This document shows, piece by piece, positions 23,142 through 35,082 of a stretch of DNA of 64,000 nucleotides. The position numbers and the translations under genes are program-made. This DNA comes from Cliona cf. orientalis (lineage: Eukaryota; Porifera; Demospongiae; Clionaida; Clionaidae). The notes under the pieces were generated by a model. It was not told where the DNA came from, did not search any database, and worked only from the letters and a program-made list of their open reading frames with translations. The stretch is taken from NCBI GenBank assembly GCA_963930775.1, contig OZ005703.1:7998001-8062000 (forward strand). Reading direction: 5' to 3'. How positions within the stretch are numbered: position 1 is the first letter of the stretch; each line of letters opens with the position of its first letter.

Positions 23142-26100
23142 ATGGTGCATGCTGATGGCTTCTTCTGTCTGAGGCTGCTGTCACTGGCTTTAATGACTCC
23201 TAGAGCTCAACAAGGTAGCCTGTCATTGATAGACAGATGGTCCTAGCTTGGCTCTATAAAATTAAATACTATTATGTCTGTGCATATTGCATTCATGCAT
23301 TATTAATGCATTATTAATAATATAGCTGGTGTCTCTCTCATGGTGCAAGGAGTAACGATACCTAATAACAGTCTGGTGAATTTTGGTGATCTGCTCTATC
23401 GCAGACCCAAAGACCCACACCCCAATAATGCCAATGGACTTCAAACATTGATGTGTGTAACTGATCTTATAAACTGCTGTGGGACTCAACAACGTGGCAA
23501 CTGGTACTTTCCTAATGGGACACTGGTCCCATTTCATACAGGCATCCATACAGGTGCAGTACTTCTGGCAAACAGAGGCCAATATGAAATAAGAGATGGA
23601 CGACAGTTTAATGGCTCTGTTCGTATATGGCGTAGATGGAGTCCAAGAGAAAGGGGTCATTTCTGTTGTGAGTTACCCAGTGATGCTGATCCCAGTGTTA
23701 ATCAGATCCTCTATGCAAATATTGGTGAGTGATATTGGCGCTATTCAGATTAGTGTAGGCCTATTACCTATATCAATCATCTTATACAGTGGACATTGAT
23801 AGAATGACCATCGCTCCCTCTGGTTCCCTGAGTACTGCTGGTGGGACTGGCTCTCTGGTGTGCTCAGCAATGATCACTACTAATCCTCCACCTGATAATG
23901 TACCTTCACCAACTTTTGAGTGGTTCTTTGGTCCAAATAGCAGTCCTCTTCCATCTGGTGTGATCACCACACCAGGCGGCAACACTCTGCAATTTTCTCC
24001 ACTGAATCAGTCTCATGCAGGGATGTACACATGTCGACTTGTGGGCAGTGCAAGACTAGTAGCACGTATAACACTCATCATCAATGATAATAATAATAAC
24101 AATTTCAGATTTGCACGACATTGAATACCTCCTGCAGCTCCGCCCATTTCAGCCATGGTAATTGCTAATCTCAACAACCCCCTAATGGTGGGACAAACTG
24201 GCAACACTCTAACTTGTGATGTCTCTGGAGCTGACAACCTTAATTTAATGATAATTTACCAGTGGACTAGAAATAATGAAACTCTGACTTCAGAATCAGT
24301 TGGAAATAACACACTACCTCTCTCCCCTCTTCGATTGTCACATGCTGGCTCCTACTCATGCACTGTCATCTCAAGCTTACTGAGCAATCCTGAGCACTCT
24401 GCCACTAATAGACAAAGAGTGATAATTCAAAGTAAGTGTATTAAATTTTATTATTTTGCTGCTAAGGACTTCATAAGTTTGTTTTAACAGTTCCAAATCC
24501 ACAGTCTGTCATTGTCACTGGCAGTCTTGGAAGCATGGTTCGTAAGGGATCTGATATTTCTCTGACCTGCTCTGTACAAATGAATCAAAATATTCTTTCA
24601 TCTGAGCTCTCTCTTTTGATGGTTACTGCACAGCTCATTGGGCCAGATGGCTCGGTGTTGACTCTCTATGGACCAGAGATATCTGGCACTAATTTCATCT
24701 ATACTGCCCGTGTGGACTCTTTTGGTGACAGTGATGCTGGAAACTATACCTGCAATGTTACTATCAGACCACGATTTTCTCTTATCTTTCTCTCAGGAGT
24801 AGGTCAACTGGTGTCTAATATAGAAATAGGTATACAAAATGGATATAATTGTTTGGCCTTAATTTTCTAAGTTTAGCTACCCTCCTCCCCCACTTTTCTT
24901 AATGGTGATTCACTACATCCAGGTACTAGCAGGACTGGAGGCAGGACTGATAGTGATGGCAATTCAGGTGCCATTGCAGGAGGTGTGACTATTGTCACTA
25001 TACTATTGATGGGGGCAGCAGCTATTACCATCTTCATATTATTATTATTCATGTAAGTCACATTACTTCATCAACAGAGAATCCTATAGACTAACTCATA
25101 CATGCCCAGGAGGAGGAGGAGGCATTCAACAGCGTCTTACGAACAAACAGCTACACGTACTAGTGCAAAGAAACACCCTCCTTTTCCTGTTGCATATACC
25201 ACAAGTTTTGAATTGGATGATATAGAATGCATTGAATTGGAAAACAACAACTGTTACATGATTATAAACCGTGATTCTGGATTTAAGTATAACCACAATG
25301 GGGAGCCAGTCAGAGCAGACTATGCCCGTGAGATTGAGTCAGACGGGAGCCTGACCATTCCCTCCACGGAGCTGAAACACTCTGGAGTCTACAAGGCAGT
25401 GGCTGCCAACTCACACGGCTCTGAAGAGAGGGAAATCAAGCTGATGGTTAATGAGGAGGGAGGAGCCTCAACAGCTGTGGCCGTTGGCAACATCGTCTCC
25501 TCGCGTCCCATTCCCATTCCTGAGTTTGGGGAGTACGTTGCTAATCTTCATGCCAACTCAAATCTACCTTTCAAAGATCTCTTTCAGGTTAGGCGTCGTG
25601 TCATAAAACTTGAAGAACATCCATCGGATAGAAGTTATTAAATTTTGTTTGTTAATTTTTGCAGTCTTTAGTTTCATTTCTCATTAAATTTATGCACAAC
25701 ACCTTCACTATCACTCACAGGCTCTGGACACTGGAGAGGAAGGGCACAGTATTGAATACGCCACCAACCGTGGGACAAAATCACTCAATAGATTTGCAAA
25801 TATTGTTGTTTGTAAGTGAAATTATTTGAATAACTCTAAATAATTAATGCATGACCCAATAATAATATTATAGAGTACATACTATTATTATTATATTATA
25901 TCATAGTACCTGCATGGCCTTTAAGTATGGTTTCACGCAGATGATGACAATCGCATTGCTCTGAAGCCTCTGGCTGATGTCAGTGACTGTCAGAGAGACT
26001 ACATCAACGCCTGCTATGTCGACGTACGTGAGTTTAAATTATTGTTGATTTTCCATTAGCTACTCAAACAATCACAACTAGCTATAGTATACTATAATAT

Positions 26101-28564
26101 TTTAGCTTGTTTGTCTGTGTTCACAAACTTACAGGGCTACTCTATTCCAAACAAGTTCATTATCACTCAAGGTAAATTCATTACAAATTCAAACATAGCC
26201 TATTGACACCATAGGAGCTTTTAAAATAAAGGTATCCCTGCAGCATCATAGTGTCGTACATTATTAATAAATCGGCTGTTTATACAGCAACAACATGCAC
26301 TGTAACAGCTGTCATGGAATGCAAGATTGAAAACATGTTTGCTACTGCAGCCTTATGGAATCCTATAATATCTTTCTTGCTTTGATCAGTTCCCTTATCA
26401 TGAAGCAATGCCTTAAACCCATGCACTCACTGATGACGTAGCTAAGGATATGATCTCTTAGCGAAATATTTCCATATTTGGTGCATGTTTTCACAAAACA
26501 CTACCTCAATAATATGTTTGCTGCTATCATTTTCCCTAAAAATAACGAGTGAATTTCTGGGATGTCAAATGTGTTTTCCTCATGCAGATCCCCTACCTAA
26601 GACAGTGGTGGACTTTTGGCGTCTAATTTGGCAGGAGCATCCCCCTACCATCGTCATGGTGACAAAGTGTCAGCAGTATTGGCCAGAGAGTGGGAAGAAA
26701 GATTTTGGACCTTTTCAAGTGACCATAACTGACCAGCAGATCTTTGCAGACTACACAATCAGAATTCTCTCTGTCAAAGTATAATAATTTAATTTCTAAG
26801 AAACTATTTTTTAGAAGCTATCTTTAATTGGTTGTAGTTTGGTTCAGAACGTTCCCACAAGGTGACTCAATACCACTTCACTGCCTGGCCTGATCATGGA
26901 GTACCAGACTATGCCACGCCCATCTTAGCCTTCCACAGGAGAGTGAAGGCTCAGCACCACCCCTCCAGGGGACCAATGGTAGTACACTGCAGGTGAGAGA
27001 TAAAGTTGGACTTATCACATGATATTATTGCTTTCTCTGATTCTATATGCAGTGCTGGTGTGGGTCGCACAGGTACATTCATTGTGATTGACAACATCTT
27101 GGAGCAGATAGAGAAAGAGCAGGTGGTGGACATCCCAGGAGCCATCACCAAGGCCAGACAAAGAAGAATGAAAATGGTTCAAACTCACGTGAGTTCAGCT
27201 AGTTAAAGTTCCCTGATCGATGCCATATTATCATCAATCTCCATACATGCAGGATCAGTTCACGTTCATCCATGATGCTATCCTGGAGTCAGTCACCTGT
27301 GGAGACACTCAAATCTCAGCCACCAATTTGAGGACGACAATAGCTAAAATGAAGAAGAATGATAGCAAGAATCAACCTCATGGATTCCAGTACCAATTTA
27401 TAGTATGGCATTGTAGGATTTGCATGGTGAGGGATCATCTCTACTGTCATTCTTGCAGATCTTGGAGCAGGTTTCTCCTAACCCTGAAGAGATACACTGT
27501 GGTGGAGCTCTCAGCTACCCAGAGAGAAACCGCAGCGAAAAATTCCTTCCTGGTAAATATTCCCATCGTGAGCTGGGGTGTGCAATAATCATAGCTATTT
27601 TGCTTTTTTCCAGCGGATCGTTGGAGGGTTATTCTAAAAGGAGAACAGCCTGACTACATACATGCAGTCAACATCAATGTGAGTGATATCTTGGTATCTA
27701 TGAACTTTAATTCAATAATCTACAGGATAAACTCATCCACAAAAATTCTGGTAGCTCACAGCACTCAATTCCCATAAAATATTTGTATCAATGCAGGGTT
27801 ACAAACACAAGAGAGCATTCATAGTTGCAGAAGGTCCAATGAAGTCAACAGTGAGAAACTTTTGGAAGATGATTTACGAGCGCAACTGTGCCGTGGTGGT
27901 GATGACATCATCCTTAGTTGAGGGAGGGCAGGAGGCCAGCGCTCAGTACTGGCCTGACAGTGGAATAGCTCATTATGGAGAGTTTGCTGTGGACCTACTG
28001 GGAGAAGAGAAACTGCAGGGATTTGTGATTAGGAATCTCAGTATCTTAAATACCAAGGTGTGCCCACAGAAAGAAAGAATAATAATTATAATTATGATAT
28101 TAAAAATTTGTATATAATTCAGACCCAGAAGGCACATCAAGTTACTCAGTTTCACATCACGTGCTGGAGGCCTGATGGTCATTGCTCCAACCTGAAGAGT
28201 GTCACTGATGTGATTGAGGAGATGACCAAGGTCCAGATAAGATCAGGCAACAAACCCATTGTTGTCCACTGCAGTGATACAGTGACTCGCAGTGGAATGT
28301 TCTGTGCCATTGCCACCACCATTGAGAGATGCAAGACAGAGGGAGTGGTGGATGTGTTCCAGGTCGTCAAGGCTCTGCGTGTACAGAAACCAGGGGCTGT
28401 CCCCACTGTGGTGAGTGGATACGTGTCATAAGTCATCTGTGGGGGGAATTTATGTGAATTATTCCTTGTTCCCCGTCGTGCAGGAAAACTACAAGCACAT
28501 TTTCGAGACAGCTTTGGTGTATCTGGAGTCTTTTGATACCTACGCCAACTTCCAGAACATCTAA
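23142..28564 (+). CDS. Receptor tyrosine phosphatase paralog 4 (fused exon 7/8, shortened D1)
   Basis: RPTP copy with a distinct ectodomain type ([24 protein letters not shown]) shared with genes 5 and 8. Exons: 23142-23214, 23326-23724, 23790-24086, 24138-24431, 24491-24829, 24923-25052, 25110-25587, 25721-25811, 25941-26023, 26135-26171, 26588-26778, 26838-26992, 27053-27188, 27253-27402, 27459-27552, 27614-27678, 27797-28057, 28123-28410, 28484-28564. Three oddities. The expected donor after exon 3 reads ATAAT instead of GT. Exons 7 and 8 form one open exon that has lost the N-terminal third of the I-set domain. Exon 12 lacks 24 bases (8 codons) that encode the E-loop before KCQQYWP. WPD and [10 protein letters not shown] remain. 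The juxtamembrane tyrosine is Cys (IECIEL). D2 is intact. An expressed product would need a non-standard or alternative donor at exon 3 and would probably be a weak phosphatase. Confidence 0.72.
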
Positions 28565-29022
28565 TTTAATATTATGTGACCCTCTCCCCTACCATTTTAA
28601 TTAATTAGAATGTGTACAGTGTGGTTTAATTCTTTAGTTAATGTTTATCTAGTTTAATTATAGTTTGTGGAATTTATTGCTGCTATGTAATAATGTTAAA
28701 GTGTGCGACGTCCAATACAGACACGCGTGGTGGGTGACGACCATTACCTAATGAAATGTGCGCATGGGAATTGCGCATGCGTACTAAATACACTGGGCTG
28801 TCTGACGTCTGTTCGCGAAATGTTCTATTTTTAGTACAAATTCAAGTTACGTGCTCTTCTCTTTTTTTCAAAGCGACCTGAACACTAAGCAGATTACGTG
28901 CTCTTCTTTTTTTTACATCATAGGTCTATAAAACGTAGTACGTATAGCGCGGATCCAAAAATCCAGTTGAGTGTGCAACCTTGTTAATTAGCCAATCATC
29001 GCAATAGTGATTAAGCTGTGAG
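28565..29022 (+). other. Spacer between genes 4 and 5 with promoter module
   Basis: No gene is seen. It carries the shared 3' flank block, then GACGACCATTACC (28736-28748) and TTGCGCATGCGTAC (28771-28784), then a CCAAT pentamer at about 28992, just upstream of the start codon. A short repeat ('acgtgctcttct' twice, 28849-28907) lies between. Confidence 0.6.
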
Positions 29023-32000
29023 ATGGTGCATGCTGATGGCTTCTTCAGTCTGAGGCTGCTGTTACTGGCTTTAATGACTCCTAGAGCTCAACAAGGTAGC
29101 CTGTCATTGATAGACAAATGGTCCTTGGCTCTATAAAATTTAACTATTATTAAGTCTATATGCATAATATTGATCATTCATGCATAGCTGGTGTCTCTCT
29201 CGTGGTTAAAGGAGTAATAATACCTAATAACAGTCTGGTGGATGCTAGCGATATCCTCTATCGCACAGACAAAGAACCAGACCCCAGCAATTCCAATGGA
29301 CTTCAAACATTGATGTGTGTAACTGATCTTGTAAACTGCTGTGAGACTCAACGACGTGGCAACTGGTACTATCCTAATGGAGCACCAGTCCCATTTCATA
29401 CAGGCATCTTTACATATGCAGCATTTCTGGCAAATAGAGGCCAATATGAAATAAGAGATGGACGACAGTTTAATGGCTCTATTCGTATCTGGCGTAGATG
29501 GGGTCCAAGAGAAAGGGGTCGTTTCTGCTGTGAGCTACCCAATGCTGCTGATCCCAATGTTAACCAGACCCTCTATGCGAATATTGGTGAGTGATATTAA
29601 AGAAAAGAATAGGCCTATTATACCAATCATCATATACAGTGGACATTGATAGAATGACCATCGCTCCCTCTGGCTCCCTGAGTACTGCTGGTGGGACTGG
29701 CTCTCTGGTGTGCTCAGCAATGATCACTACTAATCCTCCACCTGATAATGTACCTTCACCAATTGTTGAGTGGTTCTTTGGTCCAAATAGCAGTCCTCTT
29801 CCATCTGGTGTGATCACCACACCAGGCAGCAACACTCTGCAGTTTTCTCCACTGAATCAGTCTCATGCAGGGATATACACATGTCAACTTGTGGGCAATG
29901 CAAGACTAGCAGCACGTACAACACTCATCGTCCATGGTATGCTTATATAATTATTAATTAATTTTTATGTATCAGATTTCCATGACATTATTTATACATG
30001 AATACCTCCTGCAGCTCCGCCCATCTCAGCCATGGTAATTGCTAATCTCAACAATCCCCTAATGGTGGGACAAACTGGCAACACTCTAACTTGTGATGTC
30101 TCTGGAGCTGACAACCTTAACTTAATGATAATTTACCAGTGGACTAGAAATAATGAAACTCTGACTTCAGAATCAGTTGGAAATAACACACTACCTCTCT
30201 CCCCTCTTCGATTGTCACATGCTGGATCCTACTCATGCACTGTCATCTCAAGCTTACTGAGCAATCCTGAGCACACTGCCACTAATAGACAAGGAGTGAT
30301 AATTCAAAGTAAGTTTAATTAATACTATTTTGCTGCTAAGGATTTCATAATTCTGTTGTTAACAGTTCCAAATCCACAATCTGTCACTGTCATAAGCAGC
30401 TTTGGAAGCATGGTTCCTAATGGATCTGATGTTACTCTGACCTGCTCTGTGCAAATGGGTGAAAATGTGCTTTCAGCCCATCTTGAGTCACTCATGATGG
30501 TGAATGCTTCAATCACCAAGCCGGATGGGACTGTAGTGGTCCTATCTAACCCAGAGATAGAGGAAACAGCCTACAAGTTAACCACTCAAATAAAATCCTT
30601 TGGTGACAATGATGCTGGAAATTATATCTGCAATGCTACAGTCAGGCCATCACCTTCTGCAATTTACCTCACTGGAATGGGTCAACTTGTGTCTAGTCCT
30701 TTCAACATAGTAATAGGTAAGTGAAAACTGAAATCTTGCCCTGTTCTATGTATAAGCACTCCCTACCACCCTACTCAACCACCCCTCAATCCAGGTGGTG
30801 GCAGGACTGGCAATCCAGGTGCCATTGCAGGAGGTGTGATCGTTGTCATCATAGCACTAGGTGGAGTGGGAGGCGCGGCTATTATAATCTTAATATTCAT
30901 GTAAGTTCATCATGCACTGTATCAACAGAGACTATACTTCATATTAATACATCTGGCCTACTGGCACAGGAGGAGGAGGAGATCAACAGCATCTTACAAG
31001 CATGCAACTGTATCTACACGTAGTATAAAGAAACACCCTCCAGTCCCTGCTGCTTACAGTGGCAAGTGGGTCAAGCAGGATAATATAGCATGCATTGGGT
31101 TGGACAATAATAACAGTAAGTAGCATATTATATACTGACAAAAAATCCTGAATTTGGAAAGTTAATTTTACAGAGCCACAGATCACAAAATTTCCCTCAG
31201 ATACAACCGTCATTGAGGGGGAGGGAGTGTACTTTAGGATCAAGGTGAGTGGAGAGCCACAGCCAACGGTGACCTGGTACCACGATGGGGAGCCAGTCAG
31301 AGCAGACTATGCCCGTGAGATTGAGTCAGACGGGAGCCTGACCATTCCCTCCACGGAGCTGAAACACTCTGGAGTCTACAAGGCAGTGGCTGCCAACTCA
31401 CACGGCTCTGAAGAGAGGGAAATCAAACTGATGGTTAATGAAGAGACAGGGGCTTCAACAGCCAGTGCCGTTGGTGAGGTGGTGTTCTCCAAGCCCATTC
31501 CCATTCCTGAGTTTGGGAAATATGTTACTGAGCTTCATTCTAACTCAAATCAACCTTTCAAAGATCTCTACCAGGTTGGCCTTTGTGAATTTCCATTAGA
31601 TATCAGTTAGCTATACTTGTTTATTTGTGATCTTTTGTTTTCATTACACCTACATGCATGCACCTCACTTATTAACAACACCTTTATCATCACACACAGG
31701 CTCTGGACACTGGAGAGGAAGGGCATAGTATTGAATACGCCACCAACCGTGGGACAAAACCACTCAACAGATTTGCAAATATTGTTGTTTGTAAGTGAGA
31801 TATAGAATAGTTACATACTTGTATGTACATTATACAATATTTTTATACCTGGCCCTTAAGTATCGTAACTATCGGGAACATTATTGTATGGCGCCACTTT
31901 TCCTGCAGATGATGACAATCGCATTGCTCTGAAGCCTCTGCCTGATGTCAGTGACTGTCAGAGAGACTACATCAACGCATGCTATGTCAACGTACGTGAG

Positions 32001-34820
32001 TTTATTGTTGATTTTCCATTAGCTATTTAAACAATCACAACTATAATATACTATGATAATATTATAGAAATAACTTGTTTGTCTGTGTTCCCAAACTTAC
32101 AGGGCTACTCTATTCCAAACAAATTCATGGTCACCCAAGGTAAGCGGGCTTGGACAATGTCATATGATGAGCTGTAGCTACATGACCCCAATCCAAGTGA
32201 TTGATAGAGATGGTACAAAGGATAGTTTCTGAGATTCCAATCTTAATAGAAAATGCGATATTAATTAAAATAATTTTACCTTCATCCACATGTACTGACT
32301 TGCATCATACCCTCCACACACACACATGCATGCCATGATGTTGCATTTCAGCTGGTACCAGTACCCCAGACTAATACAATGTACTCTTCATTATGTAATG
32401 AAGGTTGCTTTAATGTTTTGTGTACTTGGCTTAAAATAACTGCATACTTTCAGTTTGATTTTTTAAGCAACACTGGCTGTGCACACATGCATAATGTGAT
32501 GATAACTCTCAAGTAAACTTTGCCATTTTCATTCAAAATAGGCCCAGCATTGCATGTTTGCACAAATCTGATATCATTTTTGCTAAAATCTACAAGAATA
32601 ACAATTTGAATCAGCCAGCTCATTCAGTATCAAACAATGGAATTGAGATATTAAAATTGTGCAGCATTATGGCTAGAACACCTTTTTTGTCCTAATTATA
32701 AGGTCCCCTGCCTAAGACAGTGGTGGATTTCTGGCGGCTAATTTGGCAGGAGCGTCCCCCTACCATCGTCATGGTGACCAATGTGAAGGAGGGTAGTAAG
32801 ATCAAGTGTCAGCAGTATTGGCCGGAGAGTGGGAAGAAAGATTTTGGACCTTTTCAAGTGACGATAACAGACCAGCAGATCTTTGCAGATTACACCATCA
32901 GAATTCTTTCTGTCAAAGTATGATAATTTATTAATATTAATTAAAGTTATCTTTAATTGGTTGTAGTTTGGTTCAGAAAGTTCCGGCCACAAGGTGACTC
33001 AATACCACTTCACTGCCTGGCCTGATCATGGAGTACCAGACTATGCCACATCCATCTTAGCCTTCCACAGGAGAGTGAAGGCTCAGCACCACCCCTCCAG
33101 GGGACCAATGGTAGTACACTGCAGGTGAGAAAGATAGCTAAATTTTACCATAATAATATTATTATCACATGATTATGTTAACACCTTTTGGTTTTGTACA
33201 CATGCAGTGCTGGTGTGGGTCGCACAGGTACATTCATTGTGATTGACAACATCTTGGAGCAGATAGAGAAAGAGCAGGTGGTGGACATCCCAGGAGCCGT
33301 CACCAAGATCAGACAAAGAAGAATGAAAATGGTCCAAACTCATGTGAGTTCACCACTTCAACTCTCTGATCAATGCCATTTCATCATCAATCTCCATACA
33401 TGCAGGATCAATTCACATTCATCCATGATGCTATCCTGGAGTCAGTCACCTGTGGAGACACTCAAATCTCAGCCACCAATTTGAGGACTACAATAGCTAA
33501 AATGAAGAGAAATGATAGCAAGAATCAACCTCATGGATTCCAGTACCAATTCAAGGTATGTATGTCGACTTTGCATGGTAAGGGGTCGTTACCCTCTCAT
33601 TTTTCTCTCTGCAGATTCTGGAGCAGGTTTCTCCCAACCCTGAGGAGATTCACTGTAGTGGGGCACTCAACTGCCCAGACAGAAACCGCAGTGACAAATG
33701 TCTTCCTGGTGAGTTTCCATGGGTGTCTATGTTATAGCTAATAGCTATCATAAAATTAATTATTATCTTGCTCTTTTCAGCGGATCGTTGGAGAGTTGTT
33801 CTAAAAGGAGAACAGCCAGACTACATACATGCAGTCAATATCAATGTGAGCTTGGAAATGATATCTATGAACCGTAATTCAATAACTTAATGGATAAAGC
33901 TCTGAAGTTGCAGTTGTGTATTTGCCCACTAGCTACACTAAATTTGGAATTTCCTATTGAGTTTTTGTGTCAATGCAGGGCTACAAGCACAAGAGGGCAT
34001 TCATAGTTGCAGAAGGTCCAATGAAGTCAACTATGAGAAATTTTTGGAAGATGATTTATGAGCGAAACTGTGCCGTGGTGGTGATGACATCATCCTTAGT
34101 TGAGGGAGGGCAGGAGGCCAGTGCTCAGTACTGGCCTGACAGTGGAATAGCTCATTATGGAGAATTCGCTGTGGACCTACTGGGGGAAGAGAAACTGCAG
34201 GGATTTGTGATTAGGAATCTCAGTGTCATGGATACAAAGGTATGCTAATACTATCACATGATTGAGTATACACCATGCTAGTAGCACTTCTATATTTAAC
34301 GACCTTTACCAAATTCCACACCACGTCATGGAATCAATTATCTCTACCCCCTCTCATTCTTTCTTGCAGACTCAGAAATCTCACAAAGTTACTCAGTTCC
34401 ACATCACGTGCTGGAGGCCTGATGGTCATTGCTCCAACCTGAAGAGTGTCACTGATGTGATTGAGGAGATGACCAAGGTCCAGATAAGATCAGGCAACAA
34501 ACCCATTGTTGTCCACTGCAGTGATACAGTGACTCGCAGTGGAATGTTCTGTGCCATTGCCACCACCATTGAGAGATGCAAGACAGAGGGAGTGGTTGAT
34601 GTGTTCCAGGTCGTCAAGGCTCTGCGAGTACAGAAACCAGGGGCTGTCCCCACTGTGGTGAGTGAACATGTGTCATAAATGATCTGTGGGGGGAATTTAT
34701 CAAAATTATGTGAATTTTTCCTTGTTCCCCCTCATGCAGGAAAACTACAAGCACATTTTCGAGACAGCTTTGGTGTATCTGGAGTCTTTTGATACCTACG
34801 CCAACTTCCAGAACATTTAA
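29023..34820 (+). CDS. Receptor tyrosine phosphatase paralog 5 (chimeric ectodomain)
   Basis: Complete RPTP of about 1241 residues. Exons: 29023-29095, 29188-29586, 29640-29936, 30015-30308, 30366-30716, 30795-30900, 30970-31115, 31174-31574, 31700-31790, 31909-31991, 32103-32139, 32703-32917, 32967-33124, 33208-33343, 33406-33555, 33615-33708, 33781-33845, 33979-34239, 34370-34657, 34740-34820. Exons 1-4 match gene 4, while exon 5 ([29 protein letters not shown]) matches genes 1, 2, 3, 6 and 7, so the ectodomain is a hybrid. D1 keeps WPD and [11 protein letters not shown]2 keeps C-x5-R. Exon 13 has one extra codon (SSGHK). The juxtamembrane tyrosine is Cys (IACIGL). The acceptor before exon 12 is 'attataag' instead of the usual 'tccacag'; it still ends in AG. 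No frame break was seen. Confidence 0.86.
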
Positions 34821-34962
34821 TTATTATGTAACCCTCTCCCCTACCATTTTAATTAATTAGAATGTGTACAGTGTGGATTGATTATTTAGTTAATATGAAA
34901 AACTTGTATCTAGTGTATTATAGCTTGTGGAATTTAATGTGTGATGCCAATACGGCGGCGTT

Positions 34963-35005
34963 AGCGACCTTTACCCAATAGGCGCTAGGAATTGCGCATG
35001 CGCAC
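34963..35005 (+). promoter_or_regulatory. Two-part promoter module of gene 6
   Basis: AGCGACCTTTACC (34963-34975) and TTGCGCATGCGCAC (34992-35005), about 80 bp upstream of the start codon. It lies left of the segmental-duplication boundary at 35044, which explains why twin gene 1 lacks it. Confidence 0.5.
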
Positions 35006-35082
35006 TAAGCAATCAAAACGTGTTATATACAGATCCAGAAATTATTAATAATAATTATTAGCCAATCATCGCAAGCGGCGAG

